From positions 124,001-188,000 of the forward strand of contig JAIUOO010000002.1 of the NCBI GenBank assembly GCA_020161695.1: DNA of 64,000 bases, given 5' to 3'. Both the position numbers and the translations under genes were made by a program. Position 1 is the first letter of the stretch. Each line of letters starts with the position of its first letter. This document shows, in pieces, positions 33,313-41,746 of the stretch. The DNA is from Pseudomonadota bacterium. Lineage in GTDB: Bacteria > Pseudomonadota > Alphaproteobacteria > Rhizobiales > Phreatobacteraceae. Below the pieces are notes generated by a model, which made no database searches, was not told the DNA's origin, and worked only from the letters and a program-made list of their open reading frames with translations.

Positions 33313-34827
33313 ATGCCGGACAGCCTGTTGAGCGCCAGCGGCCTCCCCTCGTCGCCGGCACACCATTACGGCGGGCGGTGGCAAACCCCGCTGGCGCCGG
33401 AAACGCTGCCGGTCTTCTGCCCCGCCACAGGTGCCGAACTCGCTCGGAGCTCCGCCGCCGGCCCCGCGGATGTAGCCGCTGCCTGCGCGGCGGCAAGCGC
33501 CGCCCTGCCCGCCTGGCGCACCATGGATGCGCTGGACCGGAGCCGCGTTCTGCGCCGCCTCGCCGACCTGGTCGCCAGCCGCATCGATATGCTGGCCGCG
33601 CTTGAATCCGCGACCATTGGCCGCCCCTTGCGCGAGATGCGCGCGCAGATGGGGCGCATTCCCGAATGGATCGAGTACTTTGCGGGCATCGCGCCCGGCC
33701 TTGAGGCGGAAGCGAAAACGCTGAAGGGCGGTCTCCTCAGCTACACCGCCTACGAGCCATACGGCGTCTGCGCGCTGCTGACGCCCTGGAACCATCCGAT
33801 CCTCATTCTGGTCAAGAAGCTCGCGGCCGCGCTGGCGGCGGGCAACACCTGCATCGTCAAGCCGTCCGAGCTCGCCCCGATCTCGACGCTGGTCTTCGCC
33901 CAATGGTGCGCGGAGGCGGGACTGCCGCCCGGCACCGTCAATGTCGTCACGGGCGACGGGCGAACCGGGGCGCTGGTCTGCGCCGCCCCCGAGGTTCAGC
34001 GCATCGACATGACGGGTGGCACGGCAACCGGGAGGCGGGTCGCGGCCGCTGCTGCGGAGCGGCTCGTACCCTGCACGCTGGAGCTCGGCGGCAAGACACC
34101 CTTCGTGGTCTTCGAGGACGTCGATGTGGCGGAGGCGGCCGCGGGTGCGGTCTTCGCGGCCTTCGTCGCGGCGGGGCAAACCTGCGTCTCCGCATCGCGC
34201 CTTCTGGTGGCGCGGCCGATCTACGAGACGTTCAACGCAGCGCTTCGCGACCGCATCGAGGCGCTGCGGGTCGGCAACCCCGCCGACACGACAACCGATG
34301 TCGGGCCGGTCATTTCGGCCGTGTCGAAGGCGCGTTGCCTCGACCATATCGAGAAGACCCGGGCAGCCGGCGCTCCGATCCTTGCCGGCGGCATGCTGCC
34401 GGATCTCGGAACCGAATGTGCGGACGGCTACTTCGTGCCGCCGACCGTGTTCCGCGATGTCGAGCCGCATATGGACCTGTTCCGGGAGGAAGTGTTCGGG
34501 CCGGTCATCTCCGTCACGCCGTTCGACACCGAAGCCGATGCGCTGAGGCTTGCCAACGACTCGCCCTACGCGCTCGGCGCCTCCATCTGGACACGCGATG
34601 TCGGCCGCGCGCACCGCATGGCGCAGGCGGTGCGCGGCGGCATGGTCTGGGTCAACGACCACCACAAGAACGACCCGCGCTCGATCTGGGGCGGCTTCGG
34701 CGACAGCGGCTACGGCAAGGAAAACGGTTGGGACGCGCTGAAGAGCTATCTCGTCAAGCGCAACATCGTCGTGCGGACCGCGCCTGCCTTCACCGACTGG
34801 TTTGCCGGCGGCAATCGCTATGGATGA
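33313..34827 (+). CDS. NAD(P)-dependent aldehyde dehydrogenase
   Basis: 504-residue aldehyde dehydrogenase superfamily enzyme, cytosolic, oxidising an aldehyde to its acid. Key residues: general base Glu257 in LELGGKTPFVV, nucleophile Cys291 in AGQTCVSASR, the Asn of PWNHPILI, and EVFGPVISV near the C-terminus. The start at 33313 (MPDSLLSA) is preferred; the frame open from 33217 runs through the inverted repeat region. It is divergent from the binding-protein gene over 287 bp and convergent with the enoyl-CoA hydratase gene, whose stop lies 12 bp away. The physiological aldehyde is presumably an intermediate of the island's unknown substrate. Confidence 0.93.
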   Translation: MPDSLLSASGLPSSPAHHYGGRWQTPLAPETLPVFCPATGAELARSSAAGPADVAAACAAASAALPAWRTMDALDRSRVLRRLADLVASRIDMLAALESATIGRPLREMRAQMGRIPEWIEYFAGIAPGLEAEAKTLKGGLLSYTAYEPYGVCALLTPWNHPILILVKKLAAALAAGNTCIVKPSELAPISTLVFAQWCAEAGLPPGTVNVVTGDGRTGALVCAAPEVQRIDMTGGTATGRRVAAAAAERLVPCTLELGGKTPFVVFEDVDVAEAAAGAVFAAFVAAGQTCVSASRLLVARPIYETFNAALRDRIEALRVGNPADTTTDVGPVISAVSKARCLDHIEKTRAAGAPILAGGMLPDLGTECADGYFVPPTVFRDVEPHMDLFREEVFGPVISVTPFDTEADALRLANDSPYALGASIWTRDVGRAHRMAQAVRGGMVWVNDHHKNDPRSIWGGFGDSGYGKENGWDALKSYLVKRNIVVRTAPAFTDWFAGGNRYG

Positions 34828-34839
34828 GGCGGTAGCGCG

Positions 34840-35613
34840 TCAGCTACCGGTCCAGACGGCCGGGCGCTTGGCCACGAAGGCCTCGACGCCGTTGCGGAAA
34901 TCGTCGCTGCCATAGCAAAGGCGGATCAGGTCATCGCCGTCGATACCCGTCGCGGTGAGGCGACGGACCGCCTCCTTGGTCGCGCGCATGGTGAGCGGCG
35001 CATGCCCGGCGAGCCGCGCCGCGAGTTCGGCAATGCGACCATCGAGCTCCTCCGGCGCAACGATGGCGCTGAGGAAGCCGCCGGCAAGCGCCTCATCGGC
35101 GGACAGCATCTCGCCGAGCAGCAGCATGCGCTTGGTGCGCGCGGGGCCGAGTTCCGCCAGCAGGCGCGCGTGGTTCTCGATGGACAGGCAGTTGCCGAGC
35201 GTCCTTGCAATGGGGACGCCGAACTGAGCTGCGGGCGTGCCGATCCTCAAGTCGCAGCAGGCCGCGATGGCGAGGCCGCCGCCGACGCACCAACCGTCGA
35301 TCACGGCGAGGGTTGGAACCCTGATCGCCTCGATGGCGGCAAGGATGGCCTCGATCCGCCGTTCATAGGCGATGCCGTCCTCGCCACTGCGAAAGGCCGC
35401 GAACTGGGCGATATCGGTGCCGGCGATGAAGGCCTTGCCGCCGGCGCCGCGCAACACCACCGCCCTGAGCCCGTCCTCGGCGTTGACGGCCTCGCAGATG
35501 GCTGCGAGCTCGTCATACATGGCCCAGGTCATGGCGTTTCGCGCCTGCGGACGGTCGAAGAGCACGTGGCCGATGGCGCCGTCGCGGCGATAGCGAGTAA
35601 TGCCCTGATCCAT
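34840..35613 (-). CDS. Enoyl-CoA hydratase/isomerase family protein
   Basis: 257-residue crotonase-fold protein. It has the CoA-binding oxyanion stretches KAFIAGTDIAQF and DGWCVGGGLAIAACCDLRIG. The position I align with the first catalytic Glu of mitochondrial enoyl-CoA hydratase reads Ile (FGVPIA), and the second region reads ENHARLLAELG, so the reaction may differ from simple hydration; carnitinyl-CoA dehydratase-like members look similar. The start at 35613 (MDQGITRY) has an AGGAGAG ribosome site. It is the last gene of the minus-strand run from the aminotransferase at 39787. Substrate unknown. Confidence 0.87.
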   Translation of the reverse strand: MDQGITRYRRDGAIGHVLFDRPQARNAMTWAMYDELAAICEAVNAEDGLRAVVLRGAGGKAFIAGTDIAQFAAFRSGEDGIAYERRIEAILAAIEAIRVPTLAVIDGWCVGGGLAIAACCDLRIGTPAAQFGVPIARTLGNCLSIENHARLLAELGPARTKRMLLLGEMLSADEALAGGFLSAIVAPEELDGRIAELAARLAGHAPLTMRATKEAVRRLTATGIDGDDLIRLCYGSDDFRNGVEAFVAKRPAVWTGS

Positions 35614-35678
35614 CGAATGGCTCTCCTGCGCGGGCTTGCCTGCCGGCAGCCCGTCTTCCGACGCGGACCCGTGGCCTA

Positions 35679-36923
35679 TCACGCCCGGCTGGCGAGGTCC
35701 CACACAACGTCGGCCAGCACCTGCGCACCAGCCGTCAGGTGCTCTGGCTCCGCCCATTCGTCGGGATTGTGCGAGATGCCGCCTCGGCACGGCACGAAGA
35801 TCATCCCGGCCGGACAGACATAGTGCAGTTGGCGCGCGTCGTGACCGGCGGCCGAATAGACGTCCATGTGCCGAATGCCGCGCGCCGCCGCCGCCGCCGC
35901 GATAGCCGCACGCACGGAGGGCGCGAAGTTCAGCGACGGCGAGTGTTGGATCTGCTGCAGTTCCACCGCGCACGGCCCCTTGTACCGCTCGACAATGGCC
36001 CGGATCTCGCCATCGACCCGGTCGACGACCGCATTGTCGGGGTGGCGCAGATCAACCGAGAAGAAGACCTCCGCCGGCACCACCGAAGGCGCGTTCGGCG
36101 TCACCTTCATCATCCCCACGGTGATGAGCGTGTCGTCCGGCTCCATCGCGGCCTCGTCCATGGCCTGGATCATCCGGACGGCGGCCATCATGGCGTCCTT
36201 GCGGTCCCGGCGCAGCGCCGTACCGGCATGGGCCGCCTCGCCCGTCACCCGGATGCGGTAGCGCCGCGTTCCCTGAATGCCGGTGACGACGCCGAGCGGA
36301 ATGCCCGCTGCCTCTAGAACCGAAGCCTGTTCGATATGCGGCTCGACATAGGCGGCGATGGAAAAACCGAACGGACGCTGTGGCACAGCGACGTCGCCGG
36401 CAAGGATCGCGGCGACGGCCTCGCCGATGGTCACGCCATCGGCGTCGCGGATCGGCAGCACCTTGTCCAGCTCCTTGGTGCCCGTGAACAGGTCGGAGCC
36501 GGTCATGCCCGGCGCGAAGCGCGAACCCTCCTCGTTGGTCCAGGCAACCACCTCGACAGAACGCAAGGGCCGCCGGCCTGCGGCTGCCATCGCCTCGACC
36601 GCTTCCAGCGCCGCCAGCACGCCGAAGACACCGTCGAACTTGCCGCCGGTGGGCTGCGAGTCGATATGCGAGCCAGCGACCACCGGAGCGAGCGAGGAAT
36701 CCTGTCCCTCGTAGCGCAGGAACAGGTTCGCCGCCGCGTCGGTGAACGGTTTCAGGCCGATAGCGCGCCCCCAGGCGATGACCTGCGCCCTCGCCTCACC
36801 CTCGATGGCGGACAAGGTGGGCCGGTCGACACCGCCATCGGCGCGGGCGCCGAAACGCGCGAGTTCCATATGGCGCGCCCAGAGGCGCGCGCCATCGACG
36901 TGATCGGAAAGGCGCTGCGACAC
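35679..36923 (-). CDS. Zn-dependent N-carbamoyl-amino acid / allantoate type amidohydrolase
   Basis: 414-residue M20-family metal-dependent hydrolase of the N-carbamoyl-L-amino acid hydrolase, beta-ureidopropionase and allantoate amidohydrolase group. Metal ligands sit in VVAGSHIDSQPTGGKFDGVFG (cut here at about residues 83-103), in WTNEEGSRF, and in the C-terminal CRGGISHNPDEW. The middle dimerisation domain has EPHIEQASVLE and GEAAHAGTAL. It hydrolyses ureido or amide C-N bonds, releasing ammonia and CO2 from carbamoyl compounds. The start is GTG at 36923 behind GAGG. It lies 8 bp after the alpha/beta hydrolase gene. It suggests that the island's substrate is a nitrogen compound, possibly a hydantoin or pyrimidine derivative. 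Confidence 0.88.
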   Translation of the reverse strand: MSQRLSDHVDGARLWARHMELARFGARADGGVDRPTLSAIEGEARAQVIAWGRAIGLKPFTDAAANLFLRYEGQDSSLAPVVAGSHIDSQPTGGKFDGVFGVLAALEAVEAMAAAGRRPLRSVEVVAWTNEEGSRFAPGMTGSDLFTGTKELDKVLPIRDADGVTIGEAVAAILAGDVAVPQRPFGFSIAAYVEPHIEQASVLEAAGIPLGVVTGIQGTRRYRIRVTGEAAHAGTALRRDRKDAMMAAVRMIQAMDEAAMEPDDTLITVGMMKVTPNAPSVVPAEVFFSVDLRHPDNAVVDRVDGEIRAIVERYKGPCAVELQQIQHSPSLNFAPSVRAAIAAAAAARGIRHMDVYSAAGHDARQLHYVCPAGMIFVPCRGGISHNPDEWAEPEHLTAGAQVLADVVWDLASRA

Positions 36924-36931
36924 GGCCAGCC

Positions 36932-37813
36932 TCAGTCGGTACGCATGATCTGCGCGGGATTGGCGCGCGGATCGCGCGGCCCCCAGCGGCCGGCCTCGAC
37001 CTGCGCGATGAACTCGGACAGCAGCCGGTTGAACAGTTCCGGCTCCTCGAGATTCAGCGTGTGGCCGGATTTCGGGAAGACCGCGAAACCGCAGCGCGGC
37101 ACGGTGCGCTTCAGGAACAGGCCCGGCTGGATGCAGTGGTCGTCCTCGTCGCCGGTCATCACCAGCAACGGCGCCTGCATGGCGCGGAACTCCGCCTCGA
37201 GGTCGTAGAGCGAGGGGCGCTGCATCTGCACGCCACGCATGGTGTTGGCGGCGCCTTGCGAATGATGCTGGCCGAGCCTGTCCGCGAACAGCTTCCAGCC
37301 GCGCGGATCCTTGTCCTGGAACTGGACGCGCGAGGCGCCCTCCGCGTAGGTCGGGGCGAAGTCCTTCGCGCCGCGCTCCTGAAAATTCGTCGCCACCTGC
37401 TCGGAAATGCCCTTGAAATAATCCTCGTGGGCTTTCTCCGCGCCGTAGCCGGCACCGGCCGCGACCAGCGACAGGACGCGGCCTGGATGGCGAAGGCTGA
37501 CATGCAGAGTCGCGAACCCGCCCATGGAAAGCCCGACGATATGGGCCTTGTCGATGCCGGCGGCGGTCAGGACATCGACGATGTCGTCGGCCGCCCGCGC
37601 CTGCGAGTAGAGCGCGACATCCGTCGGCACGTCAGAGGGCGGGAAGCCGCGCGCGGCGAAGGTGATGCAGCGATGCCGGCGCGCGAAGAAATTCATCTGC
37701 GGCTCCCAGCTCCAGTGGCTGCCGCCGAACTCGTGGACGAAGATGATCGGCGTGCCGGTGCCGGCCTCCTCGTAGAACAGCTTCACGCCGTCGCTGGCGG
37801 TGGCGAATGCCAT
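36932..37813 (-). CDS. Alpha/beta hydrolase
   Basis: 293-residue serine hydrolase. The catalytic triad is visible: nucleophile in GLSMGGFA, acid in MTGDEDDH, His in KSGHTLNLEEP. The oxyanion-hole region FVHEFGGSHWSW is unusual only in the Glu-Phe before the Gly pair. No signal peptide, so cytosolic. It could act as an esterase, a lactonase or a C-C hydrolase; there is no basis to choose. ATG 37813 has GAGGAGAG upstream. Lies 10 bp behind the SDR gene and 8 bp before the amidohydrolase gene, in one minus-strand operon. Confidence 0.88.
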   Translation of the reverse strand: MAFATASDGVKLFYEEAGTGTPIIFVHEFGGSHWSWEPQMNFFARRHRCITFAARGFPPSDVPTDVALYSQARAADDIVDVLTAAGIDKAHIVGLSMGGFATLHVSLRHPGRVLSLVAAGAGYGAEKAHEDYFKGISEQVATNFQERGAKDFAPTYAEGASRVQFQDKDPRGWKLFADRLGQHHSQGAANTMRGVQMQRPSLYDLEAEFRAMQAPLLVMTGDEDDHCIQPGLFLKRTVPRCGFAVFPKSGHTLNLEEPELFNRLLSEFIAQVEAGRWGPRDPRANPAQIMRTD

Positions 37814-37823
37814 GGCGCTCTCC

Positions 37824-38606
37824 TCAGATCACCGAGCGGCGCGAGGCGATGCCGCCATCCACCGTGAAGATGGTGCCGGACGTGTAGCCGGAACGGTAGG
37901 AGGCGAGAAAGACGATGAGATCGGTGACCTCGTGGACATGGGCCGGGCGCTTCAGCGGATAGCGCTGCTCCAGTTCCTTGTAGCGGTCGGAATCGCCCAG
38001 CCAGTCGGCCGCGCGCTTCTTCAGCATGTTGTAGATGCGGTCGGTATCGACTGGACCCGGATTGACGCCGACGACGCGGATATTGTCGTCCAGCGAGTGA
38101 CCGCCCATGGCGCGGGTGAAGGCCATGAGGCTGGCATTGCCCGTGGTGCCCGCGACATAGGCGGGATCGAAGACCTCGCCGCCATTGCCGATATTGTTGA
38201 TGATGACACCGCCGCCGCGCGCCTTCATGCGGGCGTAGATCTGGCGCGTCATGTTGATGTAGCCGAAGACCTTCAGCTCCCAGCCGGCGCGCCATTTGGC
38301 CTCGTCGACATCCCAGAGCGAGCCGCTGGGGATCACGCCGGCATTGTTGACGAGAATGTCGACGTCGCCGGCCGCTTCCGCCAGTTTCTCGGCCGAGCCC
38401 GCATCGGTGAGGTCGAGCGCGTGGACGGTGACCGAAACGCCGTGCTTCGCCTCGATCTCGCGCTTCAGCTGATCCAGCTTGTCCGCCGACCGCGCCGTGA
38501 CATGCAGGTTGCAGCCCTCTTCGGCGAACGACCCCGCAAGGCCATGGCCGATACCCTGAGACGCGCCCGTGATGAGGACGGTCTTGCCCTTCAGGCCCAG
38601 ATCCAT
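37824..38606 (-). CDS. SDR family oxidoreductase (YxxG...GN variant)
   Basis: 260-residue short-chain dehydrogenase. NAD(P)-binding TGASQGIGHGLA is near residue 14 and NNAG near 92. The active-site region reads AYVAGTTGNASLMAFTRAMG, with Tyr present but Asn where Lys usually stands; I recall a bacterial SDR subgroup with this Y-x-x-G-x-x-G-N pattern, so it is not taken as a defect. The C-terminus SGYTSGTIFTVDGGI is normal. The start at 38606 has GGAG upstream. It sits between the aminotransferase and hydrolase genes in the minus-strand run and may oxidise an alcohol intermediate to the aldehyde used by the dehydrogenase at 33313. That link is inference. Confidence 0.88.
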   Translation of the reverse strand: MDLGLKGKTVLITGASQGIGHGLAGSFAEEGCNLHVTARSADKLDQLKREIEAKHGVSVTVHALDLTDAGSAEKLAEAAGDVDILVNNAGVIPSGSLWDVDEAKWRAGWELKVFGYINMTRQIYARMKARGGGVIINNIGNGGEVFDPAYVAGTTGNASLMAFTRAMGGHSLDDNIRVVGVNPGPVDTDRIYNMLKKRAADWLGDSDRYKELEQRYPLKRPAHVHEVTDLIVFLASYRSGYTSGTIFTVDGGIASRRSVI

Positions 38607-38650
38607 TTGAAAATCTCCACGAAACGAGTGCGCGGCGGCTGCCGGACGGA

Positions 38651-39787
38651 TCAGAAAAGTTTGACGGCTTCGTTCTGGCCACGAACCTGCTCGACGAGCG
38701 TCGGCAGGAGGTCGACGAACTCCTGCACCCAGGCCGTCGGCACGCTGGTGCTGACCTTGATGAAGCGGTCGCCGAAGTTCGGCGTGTGGTAGGCGCCCTG
38801 GCGGATCATGATGTCGTGCTTCTGGTAGGCCGCGACGAGCGCCTCCGGCTTCACGCCGGCCTTGCCGCATTCCAGCACGATGAAATTGCCGTTGGACGGA
38901 TAGACCGGCATCAGGAGGCCGGGGATCCTGTCCGACGCGTCCTTGATCAACTTCTGGTTGGCACGCTGCTGCGCCAGAACCTGCGGGAACCATTCATCCT
39001 TGATCCTGAGGCCGGCGAGCGCGGCGCGCTGCGACAGGATGTTGGAGCCGAGATTGTTCGGCGGCGCGCCGGCCAGCTGCTCGATCACGTCGGGATGGGC
39101 GACGACGGCGCCGACCCGCATGCCTGCAAGGCCAAGCCACTTGGAAAAGCTGTAGATGGTGATGGTGCGCTCGGGATAACGCGTCGCCGCCAGCGTGTGG
39201 TCATAGGCGAAGTGGCGGTAGGTGCAGTCGTGGATCAGATAGGCGCCTGCCTCGCGCGCGATCGCCGCGATGGCGTCGATTTCGGCGGCGGTGCAGGCCG
39301 AGCCGAGCGGATTGTTGGGGTCGACGAGGTAGATGACCCTGGTCTTCGGCGTGATCGCAGCCCTCAGCCGCTCGGGCGCGAGGCGATAGCCATGTTCCTC
39401 GCCGTAGATCGGAATCTGCGTGACGGTCGCGCCGACAGAGCGCGCGAAGGCCATTGGCCAGTTCCAGGTCGGATCGGTGGTGATGAACTCGTCACCGGGG
39501 CCGAGCAGGGTGTGGCACACGTGATAGAGCGAGGCGACGGCGCCGTCCGACAGGAGCGCCGCCTGCACCGTCAGGCCAAGATCGGCGACGATGCCGTGGC
39601 GCAGCTCCTCCAGCCCCGCCGGCGGTGCGTAGATGTGGAACTCCTCGTCACGGATGCACTTTTCCATGGCCTCGATGACGGCCGGGTGCGGCGTGGCGTG
39701 ATTGGTGTTCTGGCCCATCCACCTGAGGCCCGGGGTGTTCACGAGCCTGTCGAAATGGGCGTTTCGAACCTCGAATGCCTTCGTCAT
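38651..39787 (-). CDS. PLP-dependent aminotransferase, class I/II
   Basis: 378-residue fold-type I aminotransferase. The PLP-lysine is in YSFSKWLGLAGMRVGAVV, the substrate/cofactor Asn in VDPNNPLGSA, and the Asp/Tyr pair in LIHDCTYRHFAY; a C-terminal Arg-containing FGDRFIKVS should bind the substrate carboxylate. It moves an amino group between an amino acid and a 2-oxo acid. The ATG at 39787 is chosen because the frame open to 40489 runs under the divergent ATPase gene. First gene of the minus-strand operon aminotransferase-SDR-hydrolase-amidohydrolase-hydratase. Substrate unknown. Confidence 0.9.
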   Translation of the reverse strand: MTKAFEVRNAHFDRLVNTPGLRWMGQNTNHATPHPAVIEAMEKCIRDEEFHIYAPPAGLEELRHGIVADLGLTVQAALLSDGAVASLYHVCHTLLGPGDEFITTDPTWNWPMAFARSVGATVTQIPIYGEEHGYRLAPERLRAAITPKTRVIYLVDPNNPLGSACTAAEIDAIAAIAREAGAYLIHDCTYRHFAYDHTLAATRYPERTITIYSFSKWLGLAGMRVGAVVAHPDVIEQLAGAPPNNLGSNILSQRAALAGLRIKDEWFPQVLAQQRANQKLIKDASDRIPGLLMPVYPSNGNFIVLECGKAGVKPEALVAAYQKHDIMIRQGAYHTPNFGDRFIKVSTSVPTAWVQEFVDLLPTLVEQVRGQNEAVKLF

Positions 39788-39803
39788 TCTCGCCACAGCC
39801 TCT

Positions 39804-39930
39804 ATCTGGCATAATACGGCGGCAATCGCGCCGCCAACATCCAAGCTATGGCACTGTTTCGATGAACCGAACAGCCTAAAAATGCGTCGAAGGCAAAAAT
39901 TGAATGCATAAACTACAATCTGGCATAATG
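39804..39930. promoter_or_regulatory. Direct repeat ATCTGGCATAAT (two copies), divergent promoter region
   Basis: Identical 12-mers at 39804-39815 and 39919-39930, 115 bp apart, between the divergent aminotransferase and ABC ATPase genes. The core CTGGCATAAT also occurs at 33104-33113 (minus strand). Likely binding sites for the GntR regulator encoded at 41743 or shared promoter elements; both readings are open. Confidence 0.45.
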
Positions 39931-40054
39931 AGACTTGAAATGATCGCTCACTGCGGCGATGCTGGAGACATCGAAACGGGCGTGCCGTAACACTGGAGTG
40001 GCTACGGCGCTGGGTCCTGGTCGCATCGGCGCGCAGGCGGGGTTCGGAGGACAT

Positions 40055-40912
40055 ATGGCGACGGCGACAGCGCGCACGGAAGCTGCAAGAACGACGCCCG
40101 ATGGATCGCTCGTTTCGATCCGCAGCGTGGGCAAGACCTATTTCACCGGCAGTTCCGCCATTCCCGCCGTCGCGTCGGCCTCGCTCGAGGTCGCCCGCGG
40201 CGAGTTCGTGTCGCTGCTCGGCCCCTCCGGCTGCGGCAAGAGCACGCTGCTGATGATGATCGCCGGGCTCGAAAAGCCGACATCTGGCGCCATCGATCTT
40301 CTGGGCTCGCCTGTGCTCGCGCCGCGCCGCGATATCGGCATCATCTTCCAGGACGCAACGCTGCTGCCGTGGAAGAGCGCCCTCGAAAACGTGCTCTTCC
40401 CGATCCGCATCCTGAAACTGCCGCTCGACAGGTACATGCAGCGGGCGCACGAACTTCTGGCCATGGTCGGCCTCGCGGGGTTCGAGCACAAGAAGCCGGG
40501 CGAGCTTTCAGGCGGCATGCGCCAGCGCGTGGCCATCTGCCGCTCGCTCATCCACGACCCCGACATCCTGCTGATGGACGAGCCGTTCAGCGCGCTCGAC
40601 GCCATCACCCGCGACCAGATGAACGTCGCCCTGTCGGAGATCCTCGAGACCTACAAGAAGACCGTGATCTTCGTGACCCATTCGATCCGCGAGGCGGCTT
40701 TCCTGTCCGACCGCGTCGTCGTCATGGGCGGCCGCCCGTCCGGCATCATTCTCGACATGCCCATGCCATTTCCCCGGCCCCGGCGCTTCGAGGTGGAGGA
40801 AACCGTCGAGTTCACGCAGGTCTGCCGTGAACTGCGGCTGACCATCGAAGCCGCGCACGGCCACGCCCCTTCAACCCATGCCGCCCCCGCGGGCGCGTCC
40901 GTCATCGAGTGA
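40055..40912 (+). CDS. ABC transporter ATP-binding protein, nitrate/sulfonate/pyrimidine type
   Basis: 285-residue ATPase of the SsuB/TauB/ThiZ type. Walker A GPSGCGKSTLL, Q-loop FQDATLLPW, signature LSGGMRQRVAICRSL, Walker B ILLMDEPFSALD and switch VTHSIRE are all intact. It energises import by the permease encoded 9 bp downstream and probably by the binding protein at 31937. ATG 40055 has GGAGG; the frame open from 39959 adds an unrelated leader. It is divergent from the aminotransferase gene. A 20-residue hydrophilic N-terminal tail precedes the domain. Confidence 0.93.
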   Translation: MATATARTEAARTTPDGSLVSIRSVGKTYFTGSSAIPAVASASLEVARGEFVSLLGPSGCGKSTLLMMIAGLEKPTSGAIDLLGSPVLAPRRDIGIIFQDATLLPWKSALENVLFPIRILKLPLDRYMQRAHELLAMVGLAGFEHKKPGELSGGMRQRVAICRSLIHDPDILLMDEPFSALDAITRDQMNVALSEILETYKKTVIFVTHSIREAAFLSDRVVVMGGRPSGIILDMPMPFPRPRRFEVEETVEFTQVCRELRLTIEAAHGHAPSTHAAPAGASVIE

Positions 40913-40921
40913 GGGCAGGCC

Positions 40922-41746
40922 ATGGCCGCAACGATCGGAACCGAGACTGGCGCCGTGCTGGTCAACCCCGCCGCCAGGAACCGCGCCGCCGCCGGCCTGC
41001 GCAGCATCGTGCTGCCGCTGGGTCTCGCGCTGTTCGTGCTGGTCGCCTGGCAGACCTACGTCACCGTCGCGAACATCCCGTCGGTGATCCTGCCCTCACC
41101 CATATCGATCGCGAAATACATCGTCGCGCGCTACGATATCCTGCTCATTCACGCGATCCCGACCACGGTCGAATCGGCCGTCGGCTTCCTGCTGGCGCTG
41201 GCGCTTGGCGTCCTTCTCGCCATCCTCATCACCTATTCGGAAGTCGCGCGCGAGGCGCTCTACCCCAATCTCGTCTTCTTCCAGCTCATCCCGAAGATCG
41301 CGCTCGCGCCGCTGTTCATCATCTGGCTCGGCATCGGCTCGACATCGCGCATCGCATTCTCGGTGTTCATCGCCTTCTTTCCCGTAGTCATCGCCACGAC
41401 CGCCGGGTTCCTCAGCGTCGACAAGGGCATCCTGCGCCTCTGTCGGTCGCTGACCGCGACGGAGTGGCAGGTGTTCACCAGCGTGCGCTTTCCCTCGGCG
41501 CTGCCACACATCTTCTCGGGCATGAAGATCGCCATCACGCTGGCGATCATCGGCGTCATCATCGGCGAGTTCATCACCGCGCAGGCCGGGCTCGGCTACC
41601 TGATCATCTTCGCGACGGCGCGCGCCGACACGGAAGTGTCGATGGCGGCCATCGTCGTGCTTTGCATCTGTGGCTTGTTGTTGTACGGCCTCGTGGCGGT
41701 CGCGGAAATGATCGCGAACAGGTTCTACTCAGCGGATAGCCGATGA
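40922..41746 (+). CDS. ABC transporter permease, nitrate/sulfonate/pyrimidine type
   Basis: 274-residue inner-membrane permease (BPD_transp_1 family) with about six hydrophobic segments. The EAA-loop region is CRSLTATEWQVFTSVRFPSALPHIFSG, shown here as two parts: CRSLTATEW and the PSALPHIFSGMKI end, which contacts the ATPase. N-terminal IVLPLGLALFVLVAWQ is the first segment. Partner of the ATPase upstream; only one permease gene is present, so it should form a homodimer, as usual for this type. Its stop overlaps the GntR start (ATGA), tying the regulator to the transporter operon. Confidence 0.92.
   Translation: MAATIGTETGAVLVNPAARNRAAAGLRSIVLPLGLALFVLVAWQTYVTVANIPSVILPSPISIAKYIVARYDILLIHAIPTTVESAVGFLLALALGVLLAILITYSEVAREALYPNLVFFQLIPKIALAPLFIIWLGIGSTSRIAFSVFIAFFPVVIATTAGFLSVDKGILRLCRSLTATEWQVFTSVRFPSALPHIFSGMKIAITLAIIGVIIGEFITAQAGLGYLIIFATARADTEVSMAAIVVLCICGLLLYGLVAVAEMIANRFYSADSR

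Noticed and set aside
37824..38606. Second SDR with Asn instead of the YxxxK Lys
   Set aside because: I considered it a broken active site, but the Y-x-x-G-x-x-G-N pattern is one I recall as normal in a bacterial SDR subgroup, so it is described but not flagged as a defect.
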